Assembly: GCF_016595795.1 (NCBI RefSeq)
Contig: NZ_JAENHN010000039.1
Coordinates: 1 to 64,000 of the forward strand
DNA from: Clostridium yunnanense
GTDB taxonomy: Bacteria > Bacillota > Clostridia > Clostridiales > Clostridiaceae
Length of the DNA stretch: 64,000 bases
Direction: 5' to 3'
Position numbers and translations under genes: made by a program. Under the pieces are notes generated by a model, which was not told the origin of the DNA, did not search any database, and saw only the letters and a list, made by a program, of their open reading frames with translations. The stretch's first letter is position 1, and each line of letters opens with the position of its first letter. Below are positions 8,487 to 17,712 of the stretch, piece after piece.

Positions 8487-10122
8487 TATCTTTCACCGCC
8501 TTATTAACGAGACTTTGAATTAATACTTGTCCTAAATAACCTACATTTTTCTCAAACTTCTCAAGAGTTTTTTCAAAATCACTCTCAAGTTCCCTTTCAA
8601 TCAGTTGGTAAAATCCAGTTTTAATAAGCTCAAGTCCAAAAACCTCCCTTGTTAATGAGTCAATACTCGTAGCAAATGATTCTATTTTTATATCTGAAAA
8701 ATACATGTCTTTTTTTACTCTATCCACCCTATTTACACAATTTCTAGGGACTTCTTGCAACACTATAGGTGAATGTGTTGCTATAATTGCCACAGCATTC
8801 TTCTTAACTAAAAGATATGAAAGTGTTCTAATATAGGTTGATAGTAAAGGTGGATGTAAGTGTGTCTCTGGTTCATCGATTACAACAATTGTTTTTTCAT
8901 AGATGGATTCAGAGAGCAATGTTAGTGACAGCATAATAATCATATGTCCTGAACTTAACTTGTTAAAATTATACATAACTAACTTCAGTTCTTGTGTCTC
9001 TAAATCATATCCTTCTTTAGGTATATCCTCACTATTTAGATAACATTCAAGTATTTTTATGAATTCATTATCTGAAAACATTGGATCTGTATTTAAATTT
9101 CGACACGTTTCTAGATAAATATCAATCTTATTTCTATGCATTTTAATCCTTTTCAAGGCATCTCTGAACTCTTTTTTCAGATCTTCAACAGATTTTGTTT
9201 TAGTTTTTCCATCCTTCTGATTCTTACTAACTAATCCAATGTACTTATACTTTCTATTAAAGATTTCTAGTTTTTCTTTAGCAACTTTTTTATCTAAACT
9301 CTCTAAGTAGTTATTATCAACTTCTAAGCACAGTGCATCATCAAATACACTGAAGGATATTCCAATTACACCAGAAAAGCTATTTTGCGCGCATTCAATG
9401 GAAAATCGGTCACTTACTTCGTATTTTTTCGATGGCTCAAGTGCTACTTCACTACCACTATTTTGCAATAATCTATTAACTATGTTGTATAAAAGCCATG
9501 TTTTACCTACACCGTTTCTTCCAATTAATACATGAATATTAGATGGTGGCTTTGAGTCAGGAACTACGTTAATATTAATTTCTTCAGTATCATACTTAAA
9601 GTCAAACGAATAAGGGGTCAATTCAGATTCGCCATGAATGATTCTACAAAACTGTAGTATAACAGGGTAATAAAGGTTTCTCATCAATGAATTTATCAAG
9701 ATTGGTTCTCCTTGATTATGCATCCTCTTGAACTGATCTATATTACTTGACAAATCTCTTAATGATTCATAGTAATTAAAAGCTCGCTCATCCAAAATCC
9801 TATTAATATTTTTATAATAATTAATATCTTGACCTAAAGAAAAAAAGTCTTCCGGTAAACTTTTAAAAGTATTTTTTGGTAGCAATTGCTTAATAGAGTA
9901 AGAGAGATAATCATTAATCGTTCTTGTTGGTTCAACTTTATTCTTTAAGTTGTAACACCCAATTTTAAGAACGCCAAGTTTTTGAAGCCCTTCTTCTTTT
10001 ACTGCAAGGTAATATGCTTCAAATTCAGTGCAATATCCATAATCATCCCAATGTATATAAATCAGATATACTGTATCTGTATCTCTCGCTTCATAAAGAG
10101 AATCAATAAGTTTAAATTTCAT
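8473..10122 (-). CDS. ptuA: Septu defence ATPase PtuA
   Basis: SMC/OLD-like AAA ATPase of about 549 residues. The Walker A is LIGRNGVGKT near residue 205; a middle region of charged helices follows; near residue 400 is LSSGHMI (ABC-type signature) and then the Walker B with its catalytic Glu in VVIDEPETHLHP, and the H-loop in IIATHSPIV. The roughly 200 residues before the P-loop are an additional N-terminal region. An ATG at 10137 exists, but it lies inside the GGAGGG ribosome binding site of the ATG at 10122, which is therefore chosen. The gene heads the operon with ptuB. The ATPase would sense infection and hold the nuclease inactive (known of the family). Confidence 0.85.
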   Translation of the reverse strand: MKFKLIDSLYEARDTDTVYLIYIHWDDYGYCTEFEAYYLAVKEEGLQKLGVLKIGCYNLKNKVEPTRTINDYLSYSIKQLLPKNTFKSLPEDFFSLGQDINYYKNINRILDERAFNYYESLRDLSSNIDQFKRMHNQGEPILINSLMRNLYYPVILQFCRIIHGESELTPYSFDFKYDTEEININVVPDSKPPSNIHVLIGRNGVGKTWLLYNIVNRLLQNSGSEVALEPSKKYEVSDRFSIECAQNSFSGVIGISFSVFDDALCLEVDNNYLESLDKKVAKEKLEIFNRKYKYIGLVSKNQKDGKTKTKSVEDLKKEFRDALKRIKMHRNKIDIYLETCRNLNTDPMFSDNEFIKILECYLNSEDIPKEGYDLETQELKLVMYNFNKLSSGHMIIMLSLTLLSESIYEKTIVVIDEPETHLHPPLLSTYIRTLSYLLVKKNAVAIIATHSPIVLQEVPRNCVNRVDRVKKDMYFSDIKIESFATSIDSLTREVFGLELIKTGFYQLIERELESDFEKTLEKFEKNVGYLGQVLIQSLVNKAVKDNEEN

Positions 10123-10144
10123 AACTCTTCCCTCCATATTTTGA

Positions 10145-10158
10145 TAAACACGTGTTTA
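10145..10158. promoter_or_regulatory. 14-bp palindrome upstream of ptuA
   Basis: TAAACACGTGTTTA, perfectly self-complementary, ends 23 bp before the chosen ptuA start. Its position in the 5' leader or promoter suggests an operator; no dedicated regulator is adjacent. Confidence 0.4.
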
Positions 10159-10287
10159 CAAAGTCATAATGATACACACCAAAGCTTCATAAACTATAGC
10201 TAATAACTTTTTATCTATATAATTTCTCTTACATTAATACATATAAACACTCCACCAGGATCAAAAATAATAGTTGCCATTTTGCCT

Positions 10288-10875
10288 TTACTCATCAAAT
10301 CCCTGTAGTAAATCATTTATACTAATGGCTTTGCTACATATTAATCTATTTACTTGATATACTAAGTTCCTATTATAGACATTATCAGAACCACCTATAA
10401 TATATCCTTTAACATCACCATTTTACAAGCAACCATAACCAATTAAGACATTGATTTATCTAGCTTATATGTATTAAACATATTCTGACACCCTCATGTT
10501 AATTACGTTTTGCTATTAATATATGATTAATTAAGAATAGCATTTAATTGTCTTTGCTTAAGGAAAACACCTGGTATCCCCGGTACTAAAAATCCCTTTT
10601 AAATCATTATCAGGGTTTGCTATTACAATTAAATGTCACCTATTTTTCTTGCCATCTATATCTAATTCTATACCTAGCCAAACCATACAAAAATCCTTCA
10701 CAGAATCTTTTAGCTCTTTATACTGATAATAGTGAAAATTGTTGTGATTTGTTATCCTCACAATTTCCACATTAGACTCTTGAACCTTTGTAGAAAATTT
10801 CTTAACATCTACATTTCTTGTTTTAGCATCTCCCGTTTTCACTTTCTTTGTATGACAATGCAATTCAATAATCAT
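10288..10875 (-). pseudogene. Decayed PHP-domain gene, internal deletion
   Basis: The first 79 codons (10875 to 10636) start with IELHCHTKK, the metal-binding entry of PHP phosphoesterase domains, and contain ITNHNNF and WLGIELDIDG. The frame then breaks: after a shift it continues as HLIVIANPDNDLKGIFST to about 10570. Most of the rest is gone; a last piece ending at 10288 reads IIGGSDNVYNRNLVYQVNRL and SINDLLQGFDE, possibly the tail of the same protein. PHP domains fused to ATPases occur in defence islands, but the fragments are too short to assign the family. The state is certainly non-functional. Confidence 0.55.
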
Positions 10876-11001
10876 ACTTACCCTTGTTTCTTAAAAAACT
10901 ATATTTTCCACTTATTATACCTCTATTCTACAAATATCTGTTATTTCCTCCATAAGATTACTAAAACACGCCTTTAAAGAGAGCTACAACAAATTTTGAA
11001 A

Positions 11002-12200
11002 TGTACCCTATAGAGCAGACGCTAAAAACACTACTCTAATGGTACTTTTTGCATAATTAAATTAACAGATATAGAAGAAGTAGCATTATCATTTAAAAAC
11101 AAACATTTTAAAAAAGTTAGTAATAAAGCATTTACATATACTGATGAATTTAAGAGAGTTTTCATAACCGAGTATGAGAAAGGAAGACTTCTAAGAATAA
11201 TATTCGAAGAATGCAGTTTTGAAATATCTATATTAGGCAAAGAGTTAATCAAACAGGTGTCATACTTCTTATAGAGAAGATGGCGTACTTGTGTTACAGG
11301 ATATACGAAAGGGTAACTCCGGAGGAATACCTAACGAAAAAGATCTCACTATAGAAAAAATTATAAACGTCTTAAATCTCAAGTTAATTTACTAAAAGAT
11401 AAGATTTAACTTTAAAAAAGTTAGAAATGGGGGTGAAGAAAAAAAATAGTTCTATTAGCAAGCGAACGAAAAAGATTTAGAATCAAAAGAGAATATCCTA
11501 ATTGCATTTAATTTCAAGAATCGTAAAAAGTGTGCAAGGCAAATCAAAATGGCACTAGAGGGAGAGTTTAAAATTGTATATAATCTAAAGCGAATTCACA
11601 GAATTATGGAAAAGTATAATATTGTTTGTCCTCATCAGAAAGTCAATCCGTACAGAAGAATGCCTAAAACTACTAAAGAACATAAAGTATCTCCTAACCT
11701 TCTTAATAGAGACCTTAAACAAAGTGCTCCTGGTAAGGTATTACCTACTTATTATATAAAAATAGACGCAAGAAGGCTTATTTGTCGATCGTTAAAGATA
11801 CATTTGTTCATTCAGATTAAGGTTTGAATTATACAAGTTCTATATTTCAGAATAAACTTAAGATATATAACTTAAATCAATCGATGTTTAGACGAGGTAA
11901 CTGCTGACACAACGCCCCGCAGGAATCGTTCTTTGGGCATTTTAAAAATCAAGCCAATATAGTCAGTGATTACTATACTATAGATGCGTTAAAAAATGAG
12001 ATAGATGACTATATGACTTATTATAATAAATATAGATATCAATGGAACTTAAAAAAGATGACTCCTATCCAATGCAGAAATCATATTCTTGATTTAGAGT
12101 AGTATCTTTGGATAAAATATGCTAATCTATCTAAGATATGTGCTATTAATATTAAATATTTCCTCTTAAATTTTAGACGCTTACTTTCAACATAAACTTA
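11002..12200 (+). mobile_element. Degenerate IS3-family insertion sequence
   Basis: The left end starts with TGTACCCTATAGAGCAGACG. Two decayed transposase reading parts follow on the plus strand. OrfA remains at about 11060-11400 (KNKHFKKVSNKAFTYTDEF, ITEYEKGRLLRIIFEECSF: a helix-turn-helix). OrfB remains at 11549-12102 (LKRIHRIMEKYNIVCPHQK, NPYRRMPKTTKEHKV, LLNRDLKQSAPGKVL, later PQESFFGHFKNQ, DDYMTYYNKYRYQWNLKK, TPIQCRNHILDLE). Several stops and an internal deletion remove most of the DDE catalytic core between about 11760 and 11890. A degenerate right end may lie near 12170-12200. The element cannot transpose by itself. Confidence 0.8.
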
Positions 12201-12367
12201 TATAAATCATTACCTGTAAGTTATCTTTTTATTTTAGATATTATATAACATATAAAATAGCATTAATTTTAATGCTGCATATATAATAATGGTTTTAAAT
12301 GGATTTTATTTATATTATAGATACATATTACTCATAAACTTATATTATATTTAGGAGATTATAACAT

Positions 12368-12904
12368 ATGATAGACTCTAATATTATTTGCTTAGATAAC
12401 TACAGAAATAATAAGACTCCAAAATTATTATCACAAAACGAATCACTTTTAAAGAAAAGGTTATATATTCTCATAGGTATTCCTGGCTGTGGAAAATCTT
12501 ATTACGCTGATCATAATCTAAAAGATAATAGCACAGTAATAATTTCAACCGACGAGATTAGGAAAAGTCTCTTTGGCTCTTATTCATTTTGCTTAAATAC
12601 AAATAATTTAGTTATAAAGACCGCAAAGGAAAATATAAAAACTGAATTGCTTAATAATAATGTGATATTTGATGCAACAAATACTAATAAAAAATATAGA
12701 AAAAGCATAATAAATATTGGACTAAAATGTAATGCTATAATTATAGGAATTGTTTTTAATACTCCACTTCATATATGCCTAGAAAGAAATGAAAGAAGAT
12801 GTAGTGAGAGAAAGGTACCTAAAAATATTATTATGAAGATGTCAAGTTTTGATTCTAATATAGACAAGTTTGAGGAAGGCTTCGATAGTATCCTATATGT
12901 GTGA
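12368..12904 (+). CDS. P-loop kinase, polynucleotide-kinase/zeta-toxin-like
   Basis: 178 residues. The Walker A is GIPGCGKS near residue 40, followed by STDEIRKSLFG (the DxxR-type substrate segment), VIFDATNTNKKYRKS (the Walker B-like strand of this family) and RNERRCSERKVP with lid arginines. This order is that of AAA_33 kinases such as T4 polynucleotide kinase's 5'-kinase domain and zeta-like toxins. No phosphatase domain or antitoxin partner is attached or adjacent. The ATG follows AGGAG by 10 nt. It stands alone between an IS remnant and a hairpin region, so its role in RNA/DNA end repair or in defence is open. Confidence 0.75.
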   Translation: MIDSNIICLDNYRNNKTPKLLSQNESLLKKRLYILIGIPGCGKSYYADHNLKDNSTVIISTDEIRKSLFGSYSFCLNTNNLVIKTAKENIKTELLNNNVIFDATNTNKKYRKSIINIGLKCNAIIIGIVFNTPLHICLERNERRCSERKVPKNIIMKMSSFDSNIDKFEEGFDSILYV

Positions 12905-12970
12905 TTAAGCACAATCCCTCTCACCACATTCGTAAAAACACCAGTTCTAGTAATGGTGATTTCTTGATTT

Positions 12971-13015
12971 GGGAACATACATAGGTTTATGTAAATCAAA
13001 TCTATATATGCTCCC
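12971..13015 (-). other. Long hairpin with wobble pairs, minus-strand RNA candidate
   Basis: An 18-bp stem (12971-12988 with 12998-13015) has a 9-nt loop. Its three non-Watson-Crick positions become G-U pairs only in a minus-strand transcript. The gap 12905-13262 holds no gene; a small CACCA/TGGTG stem lies beside it at 12939-12958. No T-run follows, so it is not a plain terminator. Confidence 0.35.
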
Positions 13016-13262
13016 CAAAAGAAAGACACCCACAACTTTTACGCAAGCTGATTCGGTGCCATACTCAAATCATGTTTATTTCACTAATAATATAATAGTT
13101 AGCATTATTATATCAATAAATAATAAAAAAAGTTAAAACTTAAATAAGATACTAAAGAAATAGTAATAAAATAAATCTTACATATTTTCTAGTGGCTTAT
13201 TGCCACCTAGTAATTAGCTCCTCTTTTCAATAATTAAGGCTTATATTATCTCCAACAATGAG

Positions 13263-13840
13263 TTATTTAATTAATCCCACTATCTCTTCTATCTCATCTC
13301 TTATTTTATCTTGAAAAATACTTATAACTTCTGGATCTGTCTCCACACTAGATTTCAAAAACTTAGGAAGATTATATCCAATTAACTCTTTTTCTGCATG
13401 GATTATATCATTGTTTTCATCACTAATTACATCTAATTTGTTAAACATCTCAATAAGTGTTTTAAAATATATCTATACCTTCTGTATCATCACAATAATC
13501 TAGGACTTCCATTGACTCCTTATTCAAATTTCTTTTCCCAATGTTTATAAGATTCATTTTAATATCTTCTAAGAAAGCTATAATATTTCCATAACTATTG
13601 GCAGTTTTATATTTTGTTTGTATGAGAGTTATTGTATGATTTTCTATAAATGATGCATCTATTCACCCATCATTTGGTCCATAACAAATAAAAACCCCTT
13701 CGCTTATACGTTGTGCATTAATTTTAGAATCAGATTTGTCAAAAAGATATAATAAAATCCATTTTTAAAACTTGTCTCCCTTTTCGATATTAGTTAATTC
13801 TTCATCTCCTATATATTCTTCTAAGTTTTTTCAATATAAC
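13263..13840 (-). pseudogene. Decayed AIPR-like / restriction-type nuclease N-terminus
   Basis: Read from about 13840 downwards, the pieces include EEYIGDEELTNIEKGDKF, then FICYGPNDG*IDASFIENHT, then TLIQTKYKTANSYGNIIAFL, and a last 61-codon frame ending at 13263. The pattern of a GGxDGGIDA-like block followed by an IQTKYK strand is the start of the PD-(D/E)xK-like domain seen in AIPR (abortive infection phage resistance) proteins. Stop codons, one at the DGGID glycine, and a frameshift near 13450 kill the gene, and the large C-terminal part is missing. Assignment rests on the short motif only. Confidence 0.5.
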
Positions 13841-13930
13841 TATTTATTGTTTTCAATTATAACCATTCTCCTTATCCCTTAATACTGGATCAATTAAATA
13901 TAACTAGACTAATCGCATAATAGATAAATA

Positions 13931-13980
13931 AAGGATAGACTACCGTTTAGAGGCTAAATAGGCTATCCTTATTATACTAT
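13931..13980. terminator. Hairpin behind the GHKL ATPase gene
   Basis: AAGGATAG (13931-13938) pairs with 13973-13980. On the minus strand it lies about 60 bp past the stop at 14043. The T-run is weak. Confidence 0.45.
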
Positions 13981-14042
13981 ATCAATGTATTTTTAACATA
14001 TTTTACCTCAATCTCACCTTACTCATTACTCCATTAATAACA

Positions 14043-15692
14043 TTATCCAACATCATTAATACTCCTAACCCCCCTAACAGTTTTAACTATATATGATAAT
14101 TCTATTATAGGAATGACTTTATCTGCTCCACATTTTAGAAACCAATTTTCATTCTCACAAATTAGTTTTAATTCCGCTCCATCTACTAATTTTCTTTTTT
14201 CATTGACTTCAATATCTATCTTCCAACATACTATGTAATCAAAAGTTTCATATGGGTGATCATGCCTAAAAATATTGCTTAATAAAAATTCCATTTCAAC
14301 TAATATTGGTTTTCCCTCATTATCAATACAAATTAAATCTGTAGTAGAATACTGTGAATAATGGGCAATAGACTCTATGTAATTTATATATTGCTTAAAT
14401 CTATCATTACTTAGTAATGCTGCTAATAGTAATGCTACTTGTGATTCATTATCAGGAATCTTCTTTATAGGTATATTTTCTATATCTAATTCTTGAAGCT
14501 TATCAAAATTGTTTATCCTATTCCTTAATGCTATATTTTTTTCTTGTATTTGTGCTTGGCACTCTTCTTCCTTTCTCATTCTAAAATATACACTATCTGC
14601 AATTGGTAATATATCTTCATCTATAATCTTTTTTGCATTGCTCAATATCCACTTAACTTTTGGATCATCTTGATTACTTATATTATTTCTATCAGCAGTT
14701 AATTCAAAATTTTGAGAATTTACTATGAGATGAAAGTGATGGTAATTAGGGTTTGTTATTAAATTTGACTTTTTAGTCACGGGAATAAAATCCTTAGCTA
14801 AGTATACTCCAAATCTACTTTTTAGTCTTTCCGAATGTCTTAACTTACATATTGATTTTCTACAATTTACACCAGATACAGTACCGTACATTTGAAATGA
14901 AACATATTCTCCATTTATATTAGTGCTTCTGTGGTATGGTCCAAAATGTCTACAATAATTTACTGATTTCTTATAAACCTTCTCATCAATATCTTCTTTA
15001 GGATTTTCTTGAGGAGGATAAAATTGATGAGTTCCTGCTATCTCTTCTTTTATTTGTTGTATTTTATCATTGATAAATATTCTAGGAGCAATCTGCATAT
15101 TTCTAACATACCTATTCAATTCTGGGTATATAGCAAAGAGACTTTTAAAGCTACCTCCAGCAGTAAACCATAAAATATAATCTTTTAAGGTGTGGAAATT
15201 GAAATACCTCTCAGGATTATCAATTAGATATCCCTCAATTCTAATTGCAGTACCATTATTGCCAATAATAGGAGACTCATTTTCTATCGTGTAACTAGGA
15301 ACCTTATTACTATTTAAGTTATCCCAAGGATTATCCATTATCGCAATAGTTCTTTCTGCGTTTTCTTTTTGTGCCTTTACAACTATCCTCTTACTTTTAA
15401 AGAATATTTTAGTTCCCAAACCTTTTTCCCCAATACTTCTTATATCTTTTTGTGAGTCCCCTAAATTAAAAAAGCTTTCTATCTCACTTCTTCCCATCCC
15501 AACCCCATCATCTATAAAATCTATACAGAACAAGCCTTCATTATTACGATATAGCTCTATATTTATATTTTTAGCTTCAGCATCTATAGAGTTACTTATA
15601 GCTTCTCTAGGAACTTCTAATGGATTAACTATATTCTTGGCAATTTCTTTATATAAAGAAACATCCTTTACAAGTGGTATACACATTTCCAA
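14043..15692 (-). CDS. GHKL ATPase with nuclease-like C-terminus, putative defence protein
   Basis: About 549 residues. The N-terminus is an Hsp90/MORC/MutL-type ATPase: N-box EVPREAISNSIDA near residue 30, G1 box IDDGVGM near 60, and G2 GEKGLGTKIF near 90. A middle region follows. Near residue 445 the order TTDLICIDNEGKPILVEMEF (Asp, then Glu-x-Glu on the next strand) resembles the PD-(D/E)xK nuclease core, with CWKIDI behind. The TTG at 15692 is chosen because GGAG lies 8 nt before it; longer frames have no ribosome binding site. A divergent XRE gene with a shared palindrome controls it by inference. Such ATPase-nuclease fusions are typical of defence islands, but no named system is recognised. 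Confidence 0.7.
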   Translation of the reverse strand: MEMCIPLVKDVSLYKEIAKNIVNPLEVPREAISNSIDAEAKNINIELYRNNEGLFCIDFIDDGVGMGRSEIESFFNLGDSQKDIRSIGEKGLGTKIFFKSKRIVVKAQKENAERTIAIMDNPWDNLNSNKVPSYTIENESPIIGNNGTAIRIEGYLIDNPERYFNFHTLKDYILWFTAGGSFKSLFAIYPELNRYVRNMQIAPRIFINDKIQQIKEEIAGTHQFYPPQENPKEDIDEKVYKKSVNYCRHFGPYHRSTNINGEYVSFQMYGTVSGVNCRKSICKLRHSERLKSRFGVYLAKDFIPVTKKSNLITNPNYHHFHLIVNSQNFELTADRNNISNQDDPKVKWILSNAKKIIDEDILPIADSVYFRMRKEEECQAQIQEKNIALRNRINNFDKLQELDIENIPIKKIPDNESQVALLLAALLSNDRFKQYINYIESIAHYSQYSTTDLICIDNEGKPILVEMEFLLSNIFRHDHPYETFDYIVCWKIDIEVNEKRKLVDGAELKLICENENWFLKCGADKVIPIIELSYIVKTVRGVRSINDVG

Positions 15693-15736
15693 ATAAATCA
15701 CTCCTAATTTAAAAATTTTAATAAGATTTGCAAAAC

Positions 15737-15751
15737 TTGTGCATTGCACAA
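15737..15751. promoter_or_regulatory. Palindromic operator between divergent genes
   Basis: TTGTGCA-T-TGCACAA, a perfect 7-bp inverted repeat around one base, lies midway between the GHKL gene (start 15692) and the XRE gene (start 15809). A minus-strand TGCACA...TAAAAT promoter would overlap it. Probably the XRE binding site for both genes. Confidence 0.6.
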
Positions 15752-15808
15752 CTTTTATTTTTTGCAATTTACTAAAATTAATTCATAAATTGTATAAGGA
15801 TGATACAA

Positions 15809-16057
15809 ATGGAAAGAAAAAATGTTATTGGACATAATCTTAGAATAATCCGTAAAAGTAAAAACTGTACTCAGAAGGATTTAGTTGCAAAAATGAATTT
15901 GCAAGGCATCAAAATTGATGAACCTATGCTTTCAAGAATTGAGTCTGAAACTAGGCCTGTATTTGATTATGAAGTTTATGCAATAGCCTACGCCCTTAAT
16001 ATTAGAATTGAAGATTTATTTAATAAGAAAAAAAGCTTAAGTATCTATAATACTTAA
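15809..16057 (+). CDS. XRE-family regulator (small)
   Basis: 82 residues, almost only a Cro/CI helix-turn-helix: NVIGHNLRIIRKSKNCTQKD, then LVAKMNLQGIKIDEPMLSRI with the recognition helix. The ATG at 15809 has AAGGA 8 nt upstream; the ATG at 15800 overlaps that site. It is divergent from the GHKL ATPase gene across a 116-bp gap with a 15-bp palindrome, so it probably represses both itself and that gene. The stop codon lies inside a strong terminator stem, so the gene is monocistronic. Confidence 0.8.
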   Translation: MERKNVIGHNLRIIRKSKNCTQKDLVAKMNLQGIKIDEPMLSRIESETRPVFDYEVYAIAYALNIRIEDLFNKKKSLSIYNT

Positions 16058-16066
16058 GCTTTTTTC
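16028..16066 (+). terminator. Terminator overlapping the XRE stop codon
   Basis: A 13-bp core stem (16031-16043 with 16051-16063), extended by A-T pairs, runs into TTTTTT. The gene's TAA is in the right arm. Confidence 0.85.
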
Positions 16067-16123
16067 CTCAGTAAATTTGCTAAAAAATATTCAAATGTCA
16101 TTAAAAACCAAGTAAGTCTGCTC

Positions 16124-16291
16124 TTAATAGTATATATACTTATTTTTTTGTTTTCTATCTTTCGCCTTTCCCATAAAATAAGCATAATCTTCTCTACTCA
16201 TATACTTTAATAATGAGTTATCTACGTTAGTTGATTCTCTATGTTGTCCAATTAATAATTCTTTAGTCTTTTTTAATATTTGTTTCAACAT
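16124..16291 (-). CDS. Small basic protein, 55 residues, unknown
   Basis: The frame runs from ATG at 16291 to TAA at 16124 and is preceded by AAGGAGTG at good distance. The product begins MLKQILKKTKELLIGQ and ends with a Lys/Tyr-rich tail (KDRKQKNKYIYY). It is an amphipathic-looking, positively charged small protein without a recognised family. It lies 89 bp downstream of the membrane-protein gene on the same strand and may be its partner. Too short for statistical certainty; the ribosome binding site is the main support. Confidence 0.5.
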   Translation of the reverse strand: MLKQILKKTKELLIGQHRESTNVDNSLLKYMSREDYAYFMGKAKDRKQKNKYIYY

Positions 16292-16380
16292 AGCTCATTC
16301 ACTCCTTAAATTTTACATGTAATATTATATGTAAAAATATTATGTTGTTTCACTTAAAATTATTTCCACTTATTTGTATT

Positions 16381-17433
16381 TTATCCAAGAAATATTTTAT
16401 TATATAAAATACTCGCTACTATACTACATATTATATTAACTATTATGCTAATTGCAAGTCCAGTATTAATATTTTTTACATATTTATTATTTTCATTTAG
16501 CAACTCTTCTTGTTTGTTACAGTCTCCCTTCGTTATGTTAAAAGTAAACACCTCACCATAATCATCCAAGGATTCAATAATAGACTTTCCAAGCTGATAT
16601 CCTATTTGCTTCAATATCCCATATAATACAAATCCAATAGCTCCAACTATAATCAAGCCTTGAATTTGATCAATTCTTATTTGAAAAACATTTTTCACAT
16701 TGAAATTAGATATATATAGGTTAACTGCACCTATAATAGCACCTAATCCAGTTACTTTTGTTATATTCTGTATGCCATTAGCTACTGCAAGTTTATGTCT
16801 CCTAAAATACTTATATTTATTATTAATACTGCTTCCTTGTTTTAACCCCTTATTCCATTCTTCTACAATATTAATTATTTCATCTCCTATGAGATGATTC
16901 ACAAAAGTTACATCGCATATAACCGGAGCTAAGTTTTTATCTATACTATCTAAATCCTCAATTTTACCATTTAACAGCATTTGCAAAATTTGATCTGGTC
17001 TCATTCCAGATGATAGTCTCACAACTACTGTATGCCTTTGTGGACATCTATATTCTTTGAAGTTAATCATAAAATCCCACTTCAAAACCATATTATCGAT
17101 ACAATTAGAGCTTGTCCAATTATAATCTTCAAATTGGTACCAATTTGAGAATTCTTCAAATTTATTCTTTTCAAATCTCACACTTATGCTTTCTATTAAA
17201 GTGGTAATTTCATATTGTTTTAGCTTTTCTCTCATTTTATCTTTCAGAACAAATAAATCGTCTCTACCTATCACTACATCTCTAGGAAATATTCTAGTGG
17301 TACTATCAGGTTTACCATTTAATAGATTAAAAAGAGAATGTAACTCATTTGGATCTATCACTAACTTAGCTAAACTATCTTTATTATCAATAGTAAGTGC
17401 CCCTTTTGCTTCATACTGTGAACTTTCTTCCAT
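16381..17433 (-). CDS. Membrane protein of unknown function
   Basis: About 350 residues. The first 220 or so are soluble (LVIDPNELHSLFNLLNG, then RCPQRHTVVVRLSSGMRPDQ). The last third has three hydrophobic segments: GLGAIIGAVNLYI, GLIIVGAIGFVLYGIL and, at the very end, TGLAISIIVNIICSIVASIL. A cytoplasmic sensor part with a C-terminal membrane part is a common design of membrane-damaging defence effectors, but this is inference from context. The ATG at 17433 is chosen for the GGGGGG just upstream; the frame extends nine codons further without a site. No family name can be given. Confidence 0.65.
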   Translation of the reverse strand: MEESSQYEAKGALTIDNKDSLAKLVIDPNELHSLFNLLNGKPDSTTRIFPRDVVIGRDDLFVLKDKMREKLKQYEITTLIESISVRFEKNKFEEFSNWYQFEDYNWTSSNCIDNMVLKWDFMINFKEYRCPQRHTVVVRLSSGMRPDQILQMLLNGKIEDLDSIDKNLAPVICDVTFVNHLIGDEIINIVEEWNKGLKQGSSINNKYKYFRRHKLAVANGIQNITKVTGLGAIIGAVNLYISNFNVKNVFQIRIDQIQGLIIVGAIGFVLYGILKQIGYQLGKSIIESLDDYGEVFTFNITKGDCNKQEELLNENNKYVKNINTGLAISIIVNIICSIVASILYNKIFLG

Positions 17434-17712
17434 TGCTTTCCCCCCACAATAAACTCTCAAATAATATAAATGATTATTTTTACTTGTTTACCATAATTTT
17501 ATATGCTTGCAAAATAATAATCAAGAATAATTTTTGTATCACAAGAATACTAGTAAAGCGCCCTATTACTTTCATATTTTAAGTAGACGTATATTCAACC
17601 TATATGTTTGGCTTTTCATCCAACTTTTACCCACTTACCAAGTGCATAATCATGGTACTTTGTAATTATATTGAGTTTTTAATTAAATTAATGTTTATTG
17701 TTAGAATTGAAT

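Noticed and set aside
11031-11252. Minus-strand 73-codon ORF
   Set aside because: It is the shadow of the IS3 OrfA remnant, whose plus-strand reading shows transposase motifs.
12769-13035. Minus-strand 88-codon ORF behind the kinase gene
   Set aside because: It overlaps the kinase gene end and the long hairpin; no start signal. The hairpin explains the interval better.
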